A DNA stretch of 64,000 bases. Source: Ruminococcus flavefaciens (GTDB lineage: Bacteria > Bacillota > Clostridia > Oscillospirales > Ruminococcaceae). The stretch spans positions 16,862-80,861 of the forward strand of contig DBXO01000010.1 of NCBI GenBank assembly GCA_002309635.1. The letters run 5' to 3'. The position numbers were made by a program, and so were the translations under genes. The notes below the pieces were generated by a model. That model searched no databases and was not told the DNA's origin. It saw nothing but the letters and a program-made list of their open reading frames with translations. Within the stretch, counting starts at the first letter, position 1. Each line of letters starts with the position of its first letter. Below, one piece after another: positions 59,150 through 64,000 of the stretch.

Positions 59150-59703
59150 TCCTCAGCCACCTCCTCGGACGGTTTGCAGAATATAGTAACATTGATCCTG
59201 CCGTAGTGGTAGGTCTTTTTCAGCGTCATACCCTCGGGAGCTGACGGTTCCTCCGCGTCGCTTTCGTACTCGCATATGATAAAGCCGCCGTCGCGCAGCT
59301 TTTTAGCTGCGAATGGCAGTATATTCGAGATATGGCTGTGGCGGTAGGGGGGGTCGAGGATAATGATATCGAAGGTCTGAGCGGTGAGCTTGATATAATC
59401 GTAGCTGTCACGGTTTATGACCTCAGACTGTCGTTCAAAGCCTGTATTGCGCAGGTTTTCGTTCACGCATCTTATTGAGCGCAGGGAGCTGTCTATAAAA
59501 ACAGCGTGCTGTGCGCCTCTGCTGAGGGCTTCTATGCCCATCTGACCGCTTCCTGCGAAGAGGTCGAGGACTCTTGCTCCCTCGAGCTCGAACTGAACGG
59601 CTGAAAAGATGCCTTCCTTGACTTTATCGGCTGTAGGCCTTACATCGAGACCTTCGGGCGCGACAAGCTTGCGGCCTCTTGCAATGCCTGTGATAACTCT
59701 CAT
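59146..59703 (-). CDS. rsmD: 16S rRNA (guanine(966)-N2)-methyltransferase RsmD
   Basis: Methylates G966 of 16S rRNA. It opens MRVITGIARGRKLVAPEG and has RPTADKVKEGIFSAV, the SAM loop LDLFAGSGQMGIEALSRGA, and the catalytic ILDPPY near residue 115-120. 185 residues. First gene of the operon with coaD and the coiled-coil gene. Confidence 0.95.
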   Translation of the reverse strand: MRVITGIARGRKLVAPEGLDVRPTADKVKEGIFSAVQFELEGARVLDLFAGSGQMGIEALSRGAQHAVFIDSSLRSIRCVNENLRNTGFERQSEVINRDSYDYIKLTAQTFDIIILDPPYRHSHISNILPFAAKKLRDGGFIICEYESDAEEPSAPEGMTLKKTYHYGRINVTIFCKPSEEVAEE

Positions 59704-59781
59704 GTTTTAGTGCTCCGAAGCCGCAGAGTATACTGCGGTTTCCGCATTTACGGTATACGGATACCGAATTATATACACTAT

Positions 59782-59810
59782 ATTATATATTATTTTTGCG
59801 GACTTGTCTA
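59782..59810 (-). promoter_or_regulatory. Promoter of rsmD-coaD
   Basis: Minus strand: TAGACA (59805-59810), 17-base spacer, TATAAT (59782-59787). A hairpin CCGCAG / CTGCGG (near 59720-59737) is in the leader. Confidence 0.78.
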
Positions 59811-59917
59811 TATTATTTCTTTAAAATAGGCGATTTTGACTAAAAAAGGCTGTTTTTAATTGTCTATCATATACACATATTCAAAATTAACTGGTTTGCC
59901 GCTGAGCCTGAAAAGCT

Positions 59918-59972
59918 GAGAGTTCAGGCGGACGCTTTGCACACATTAGTTTGAATGCAACTTTCAACTCTC
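59918..59972. repeat. Inverted repeat in the rsmD-gntR gap
   Basis: GAGAGTT (59918-59924) and AACTCTC (59966-59972) could close a 55-base stem-loop. The inner part has only weak pairing. Otherwise the gap 59811-60016 shows nothing I can support. Confidence 0.3.
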
Positions 59973-60016
59973 AAATCTCAATTTCTGAAAAAATGCTTGG
60001 CAATTAAAAAAAACAC

Positions 60017-60045
60017 TTGACAAGCGTGTATATAAATGCTATAAT
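60017..60045 (+). promoter_or_regulatory. Promoter of the GntR/ABC operon
   Basis: Perfect TTGACA (60017-60022), 17-base spacer, perfect TATAAT (60040-60045). The frame opening at 60017 is therefore not coding. Confidence 0.92.
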
Positions 60046-60067
60046 GTGTATAACGTATATATACATT
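60043..60067 (+). promoter_or_regulatory. Likely GntR (YtrA-type) operator
   Basis: AATGTGTATA acgta TATATACATT: a 25-base inverted repeat with one mismatch per arm. It runs from the -10 box over the expected transcript start. YtrA-family regulators bind sites of the GTGTAT...ATACAC kind, so autorepression is likely, released by a ligand such as a wall-active compound. Confidence 0.7.
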
Positions 60068-60079
60068 ATGAGGTGGACT

Positions 60080-60460
60080 ATGGATATTATTATCAGCAAC
60101 TCATCGGGTGAGCCTATCTATCAGCAGATATCTTCTCAGATAAAGACGCTTATCCTGAACGGCGCGCTGAAAGCAGGGGACGCTCTGCCTTCAATGCGCA
60201 CACTTGCACAGCAGCTCCGCATAAGCGTTATCACTACCAAACGCGCTTATGAGGATCTGGAACGCGACGGCTTCATCGAGTCTTATACAGGCAAGGGCAG
60301 CTTTGTCAAGGGGCAGAACACCGAGCTTCTTCGCGAGGAGTACCTGCGTCAGACAGAGGCTCTCCTCGCTCAGGTCTGCGACAAGGCAAGACAGTGCGAG
60401 CTCAGTCTCGACGAGCTGAAAGAAATGCTTGATCTCATTTACGGAGGGGAAGAAAAATGA
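60080..60460 (+). CDS. GntR-family regulator, YtrA type
   Basis: The start at 60080 (MDIIISNSSGEPIYQQI) follows gaggtgg; earlier in-frame codons lie in the promoter. 126 residues: the winged helix has KAGDALPSMRTLAQQLRISV, then TTKRAYEDLERDGFIESYTG and GKGSFV. Only a short helical C-terminus follows, the YtrA pattern. It overlaps the ABC ATPase gene by four bases. In other species such regulators control ABC exporters that respond to cell-wall antibiotics or peptides. Confidence 0.92.
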   Translation: MDIIISNSSGEPIYQQISSQIKTLILNGALKAGDALPSMRTLAQQLRISVITTKRAYEDLERDGFIESYTGKGSFVKGQNTELLREEYLRQTEALLAQVCDKARQCELSLDELKEMLDLIYGGEEK

Positions 60461-61335
60461 ATGAATATGAAAATGCTATTGAAATTAAGGAACTGACCAA
60501 AAGGTACGATGGCTTTACTCTCGACAAAGTCAGCTTTAATGTGCCGAAGGGCAGTATTATGGGATTTATTGGTCAGAACGGCGCAGGAAAGACCACTACT
60601 ATCAACGCCCTGCTCAATATCGTGAAAAAGGACGAGGGCGAGATCCGTCTCCTCGGTCTTGACAGCGAAAAGAACGAATACGAGGCAAAAAAGCAGATAG
60701 CTGCGGTATTTGACGAGCTGCCCTTTGACGACAGACTCAATGCCATAGCTTTAGATAAGATACTCCGCGAGATATTCGAGGAGTGGAGCACGGATACCTT
60801 TTTCGGCTATCTTGACCGCTTTGCACTGCCGAGGAAGAAGAAATTCGGCAAGTTCTCCAAGGGCATGAAGATGAAATTGCAGATAGCATCCGCACTTTCA
60901 CACAATGCGAAACTTCTCATAATGGACGAGGCAACAACTGGTCTCGATCCCGTTGTGCGTAACGAGATACTGGATATATTCCTTGAGTATCTCCAAAACG
61001 AGGAGCATTCCATACTCATGTCCTCGCATATCACCTCTGACCTTGACAAAATTGCCGACTGCGTTACCTTTATCGATAAGGGAAAGGTGCTTGTAAGCGG
61101 CTTCAAGGACGATATCCTTGACAGCCACGGAATACTCAAATGCACTAAGGACGACTATAAGGACATAGATCCCGGGGATATCGTGAGCGCCCGCCTTTCC
61201 GACTTCGGCGCAGAGGTAATGGTGTCCGACAAGGCGGCTTGCAGCCGCAAATACTCTGGTGCGGTAATAGATAATGTGTCCCTTGAGGACATAATGCTTT
61301 ACTATGTAAACCGCAGCAAAAGGGAGTGGAGATGA
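60457..61335 (+). CDS. ABC transporter ATPase
   Basis: A 292-residue ATPase. Walker A is GQNGAGKTTT (Lys45), the signature FSKGMKMKLQIASAL, and Walker B LLIMDEATTGLD, then the switch His in MSSHITSDLDKIAD. The C-terminal domain of about 80 residues is as in the YtrB/CcmA group. It works with the two permeases downstream. Typical roles are export of, or resistance to, peptide antibiotics; the substrate is not known. Confidence 0.93.
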   Translation: MNEYENAIEIKELTKRYDGFTLDKVSFNVPKGSIMGFIGQNGAGKTTTINALLNIVKKDEGEIRLLGLDSEKNEYEAKKQIAAVFDELPFDDRLNAIALDKILREIFEEWSTDTFFGYLDRFALPRKKKFGKFSKGMKMKLQIASALSHNAKLLIMDEATTGLDPVVRNEILDIFLEYLQNEEHSILMSSHITSDLDKIADCVTFIDKGKVLVSGFKDDILDSHGILKCTKDDYKDIDPGDIVSARLSDFGAEVMVSDKAACSRKYSGAVIDNVSLEDIMLYYVNRSKREWR

Positions 61336-62091
61336 ATGAAAGGTCTTATCTATCGTGAATTTTATCTTATCCGCAAAACCATAGTGCTTACGCTGCTTGT
61401 TTATTTCGTTTTTGTTGCCATGATGTCCCTTGTTTGCATAAGCACCTATGCAGGCAACCTCAGAGACGAGAAGGGGGTTATAGAAGCCTTCTATCCACAG
61501 GCATACTTCTATGCGGCGTGTATCGCCCTGGCCGGTATGGGCTACGGACATAACGATATAATCCAGAAGGACTATCAGTCCCGCTGGCAGCTCTATTCCT
61601 ATACTTTTCCTGTAAGCGACAGGAAGATAATCGCTTCAAAGTTCACAGTGCGCGGAATACTGCTGCTTGCAGGGCTTGTGCTCGCCCTGATAGCAGAGGT
61701 GATAATAGCTGCTGCGGCGAAAATGCCCGTAAGTTCTTCACATATCAAGAATATCCTCATTCTCGGAGCTGTTATGACTGTAGGCTTTTCAGAGATACCT
61801 CTTATGCTCCGCTTTAAGAATCAGAACAAGGCAGTGACTATCACACTGCTCGCGTGTGCGCCGATTCTGGCGGCTGTATTTTATTTCGGCTGGAAATTCG
61901 TGAAGTTCTGCATGGCTGAAGCAACAAGACTTTACGGAGAGGTGACAGACGAGGCTATGGCGAAGGTATTTGCGCCCTATTTTGAAAAAGCACGGAATAT
62001 AGGATTTATCGTCGCTCCTTTCTTTGTGGTCGGCGCAGTGACGCTGTTCTATGTGTGGTCGCTTAAGGAGTACAGAAGGAGGCGTTACTGA
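61336..62091 (+). CDS. ABC-2 permease, subunit 1
   Basis: A 251-residue membrane protein with six predicted helices, for example IVLTLLVYFVFVAMMSLVCI, GILLLAGLVLALIAEVIIA and a final VAPFFVVGAVTLFYVWSL. The second segment carries DYQSRWQLYSYTFPVSDRKI, the short ABC-2 loop (SRWxxYxxxFPxS) that meets the ATPase. It begins directly after the ATPase stop and overlaps the next start by one base. Confidence 0.88.
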   Translation: MKGLIYREFYLIRKTIVLTLLVYFVFVAMMSLVCISTYAGNLRDEKGVIEAFYPQAYFYAACIALAGMGYGHNDIIQKDYQSRWQLYSYTFPVSDRKIIASKFTVRGILLLAGLVLALIAEVIIAAAAKMPVSSSHIKNILILGAVMTVGFSEIPLMLRFKNQNKAVTITLLACAPILAAVFYFGWKFVKFCMAEATRLYGEVTDEAMAKVFAPYFEKARNIGFIVAPFFVVGAVTLFYVWSLKEYRRRRY

Positions 62092-62822
62092 TGACGGGAT
62101 ATCTTTATAAGGAATTCAAACTCAATATCCGCCTTGTGCTTATTTTTCTGCTGACATACCTGTTCTTTTCCGCATGCCCGATCTTTGCGGTATCTGAATC
62201 AAAAGACGATGATACTATAGGACAAGCATTGACAATGATACTGGGAGTGTTCTGCATTTTCACATTTATCTCTGCGGGATGCATACAGAGCGGAGTTTTC
62301 AACGGCGATGACAGAAAGAAGTGGGTTTACTTCGTTACTTCGACCCCATCGGGGATAAAGGGACAGATAGGCGCAAAGTACCTGTTCACTATGCTGTTTG
62401 TCATGTTTGTCGTAACCCTTGAAACGCTGAAATTGGCACTTGCCGAGGAGATCACCGGACAGACGAGCGGACTTTCCGTGCTTATTGCGTCGATGTTCTA
62501 TGTGCAGCTGTTTATGAGAGCCGTGGAGTATCCGCTGATAGTGCGCTTCGGGGCGAAGATGGGAAGCATGGTGAAGATAACGGCGGTATGCGTTATCATA
62601 CTTGGCGTCATAATCTATGCGCTTTTCGGCGATACATCCGTTTTTGCAAGCATGGATACCTTCTGGGAAAGAATGTTTGCCTTTGTGGAAAATCCTGACA
62701 AGCTGAAAAAACTGCTGCTGTGGACAGGCATAGGCGCGCTGGCAGTGCTGCCGCTGTACTACATTTCCTACAGGATATCCGTGATGCTGTACCTGAAAGG
62801 AGCTGAGAACTATGCCAAGTAA
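62091..62822 (+). CDS. ABC-2 permease, subunit 2
   Basis: A 243-residue membrane protein of the same class as subunit 1, with the matching coupling loop DDRKKWVYFVTSTPSGIKGQ. About six helices. It starts with an ATG that overlaps the previous stop, and ends 11 bases inside the next gene. The two permeases probably form a heterodimer. Confidence 0.88.
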   Translation: MTGYLYKEFKLNIRLVLIFLLTYLFFSACPIFAVSESKDDDTIGQALTMILGVFCIFTFISAGCIQSGVFNGDDRKKWVYFVTSTPSGIKGQIGAKYLFTMLFVMFVVTLETLKLALAEEITGQTSGLSVLIASMFYVQLFMRAVEYPLIVRFGAKMGSMVKITAVCVIILGVIIYALFGDTSVFASMDTFWERMFAFVENPDKLKKLLLWTGIGALAVLPLYYISYRISVMLYLKGAENYAK

Positions 62823-63675
62823 GAAGAAAACCATCCTTCGTATACTTATATACCTTGTACTGGCTTTCGCTCCTGCTTTTGCAATAGAGCTGATATTCCC
62901 GGACAAGCAGGGCGGCGTGACCAACGCATTCTGGGGAGCTACATTAATGTTCTATCCTGCCATAGCTTCGATCATAACGCGGCTTGTGACGAAAGAGGGA
63001 TTCCGCGACGCAATGCTGGGCTTCGGTAAAAGAGGCAGCGCAAAGTACTATGCGGTGGCTGTTCTTTATCCGCTGGTGCTTCCTTTCGTGGGGGCGGCGA
63101 TACTTCACCTGTTCATCGTGAAGAACGGAAGTGTCTCCGACAGCGCTTTCGGCAGCGATGTTGTAATGGGGGTCGCTTCACTGCTGATAGGCCTTGTCTC
63201 AGGCATTGCAACGCTGTTCCATGGTCTCGGCGAGGAGCTTGGCTGGAGAGGATATCTTACGCCGAAACTTGAACAGCTCATGCCAACACCTGCGGCTGTA
63301 GTTGTCACAGGTATCATCTGGGCGCTGTGGCACGGTCCTCTCCTTGCCTACGGCTACAACTTCGGCAGGGACTATGACTTTTTCCCCTACGGCGGCTTTA
63401 TCGCCATGATAGTTATGTGCATATTCTGGTCGGCGCTTCTGACATGGCTCACAAAGCGGACGGGCTCGGTATATCCCGCGGCGCTGTGCCATATGCTGAT
63501 TGATACTGTCGCGGTATTCCTGCTCTTTGCATATAATGCTGAGGGGGAGCTCTTTGAGTTCGCTGTTCCGGAGTTCTGGGCGAAGATACTTGCGCTGTTC
63601 CCGATGATAATCGTAAGCGGAAGCGTCTGCATGATCCTGCTTTGCAAGAAAAATAAACAGGAAAAAACGGTTTGA
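62812..63675 (+). CDS. CPBP-family intramembrane glutamic protease
   Basis: A 287-residue protein with about eight membrane helices. The catalytic motifs are EELGWRG (Glu141-Glu142...Arg146), the His in WALWHGPLL, and the His in LCHMLIDTV. CPBP (ABI) proteases process prenylated proteins in eukaryotes. In Firmicutes they often lie next to bacteriocin or ABC genes and can give immunity. It overlaps the permease gene by 11 bases and is clearly in its operon. The substrate is unknown. Confidence 0.9.
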   Translation: MPSKKKTILRILIYLVLAFAPAFAIELIFPDKQGGVTNAFWGATLMFYPAIASIITRLVTKEGFRDAMLGFGKRGSAKYYAVAVLYPLVLPFVGAAILHLFIVKNGSVSDSAFGSDVVMGVASLLIGLVSGIATLFHGLGEELGWRGYLTPKLEQLMPTPAAVVVTGIIWALWHGPLLAYGYNFGRDYDFFPYGGFIAMIVMCIFWSALLTWLTKRTGSVYPAALCHMLIDTVAVFLLFAYNAEGELFEFAVPEFWAKILALFPMIIVSGSVCMILLCKKNKQEKTV

Positions 63676-63707
63676 TAATTAATGGGGTAAATATTTTTTG
63701 TTGTGAT

Positions 63708-63736
63708 CAAATGCGCCGCCGATGACGGCGCATTTG
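63708..63736. terminator. Hairpin after the ABC/CPBP operon
   Basis: A perfect 11-bp stem CAAATGCGCCG / CGGCGCATTTG with a 7-base loop. No T-run follows on the plus strand, so it may be only partly efficient. Confidence 0.55.
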
Positions 63737-63830
63737 AATTCGCTTCAAAAATTTTTGTGCTTATTTGCGGCTAATTTCTGCGGTTTCTTAGAAAAAACAA
63801 AAAAATCTTGAAAAAAATTCAAAAAAACGC

Positions 63831-63859
63831 TTGACAAACCTGAGATACTGTGATATAAT
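63831..63859 (+). promoter_or_regulatory. Promoter of tRNA-Val
   Basis: Perfect TTGACA (63831-63836), 17-base spacer, perfect TATAAT (63854-63859). The stretch between 63737 and 63830 is A-rich and shows nothing else. Confidence 0.93.
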
Positions 63860-63894
63860 TATTTTCGTCGCCGAGGATACGGCGTCTGCGAAGT

Positions 63895-63967
63895 GGGGGT
63901 TTAGCTCAGCTGGGAGAGCATCTGCCTTACAAGTAGAGGGTCACAGGTTCGAGCCCTGTAGTCCCCA
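63895..63967 (+). tRNA. tRNA-Val (anticodon TAC)
   Basis: A complete cloverleaf. Acceptor GGGGGTT pairs with AGTCCCC (with G-U pairs). The D arm starts TAGCTCAGCTGGGAGAGC. The anticodon stem TCTGC/GTAGA closes loop CTTACAA, anticodon TAC. The T arm is ACAGG-TTCGAGC-CCTGT, and the discriminator is A. CCA is not encoded. It reads GUA and probably the other GUN valine codons. Confidence 0.96.
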
Positions 63968-63977
63968 TAAGTCAGAT

Positions 63978-63998
63978 GTGTGCTGAACTTCTGCACAC
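63978..63998. other. Inverted repeat at the window edge
   Basis: GTGTGC (63978-63983) and GCACAC (63993-63998) flank a 9-base loop. It may be the stem of a terminator for the tRNA gene, but the window ends before any T-run. Confidence 0.35.
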
Positions 63999-64000
63999 TC

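Noticed and set aside
1..64000. Phage, integrative element or CRISPR-Cas system
   Set aside because: No integrase, transposase, terminase, Cas gene or spaced repeat array was found; the only tRNA, at the end, shows no attachment-site duplication in the window.

Overview
The window looks like a chromosomal segment of a cellulosome-forming Ruminococcus (Clostridia, Oscillospiraceae). The basis is a ScaE-like cohesin joined to a dockerin, two further dockerin proteins, a GH94 cellobiose phosphorylase, a GH95 fucosidase, Firmicutes-type gene clusters (rimP-nusA-ylxR-L7Ae-infB, yloU-yloV, ymdB-spoVS) and clear sigma-A promoters (TTGACA-17-TATAAT). Species cannot be fixed from sequence alone.

Layout. 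1-4620: tail of a response regulator, its sensor kinase with a strange Trp/Asn-rich outer domain, a cytosolic GH26-like barrel protein and ispD. 4636-7025: a cohesin-dockerin adaptor and an LRR-dockerin protein, both secreted. 7132-18392: metG, an alpha/beta hydrolase, a zinc-ribbon membrane protein behind a structured (ZTP-riboswitch-like) leader, a PHP phosphatase, pth-mfd and a lipoprotein. 18435-19777: an XRE regulator with three tandem small membrane paralogs and twin operators. 19937-22451: cellobiose phosphorylase. 22564-24703: a gene remnant and two paralogous secreted proteins behind three 21-bp-spaced direct repeats. 24793-33886: the translation and RNA operon rimP to ribF, with an unusual Lys/Ala-tailed protein between infB and rbfA. 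33922-39323: a GldA/GldF/GldG-like ABC system with a DUF4340 protein. 39431-41642: yloV and yloU. 41723-41869: a tiny membrane ORF with its own terminator. 42020-47598: polA, rimI, tsaD, a DUF4236 protein, ymdB and spoVS. 47873-51694: recG, then a second XRE plus three-membrane-paralog locus (DUF2975-like). 51830-54312: a beta-CASP RNase-like enzyme and a zinc-ribbon membrane protein. 54391-57944: multidomain GH95-dockerin. 58115-59810: rsmD, coaD and a coiled-coil protein. 60017-63675: an autoregulated GntR/ABC/CPBP operon. 63831-63967: tRNA-Val.

How it works together. The secreted parts (cohesin-dockerin adaptor, LRR-dockerin, GH95-dockerin) fit extracellular assembly on a cellulosome. Cellobiose phosphorylase and perhaps the GH26-like protein act on imported sugars. 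Most other genes are housekeeping. The least explained parts are the two regulator-plus-tandem-membrane-protein loci with visible operators, the secreted pair behind 21-bp repeats, the sensor domain of the kinase, and the riboswitch-like leader. No CRISPR array, integrase, transposase or phage gene was seen.
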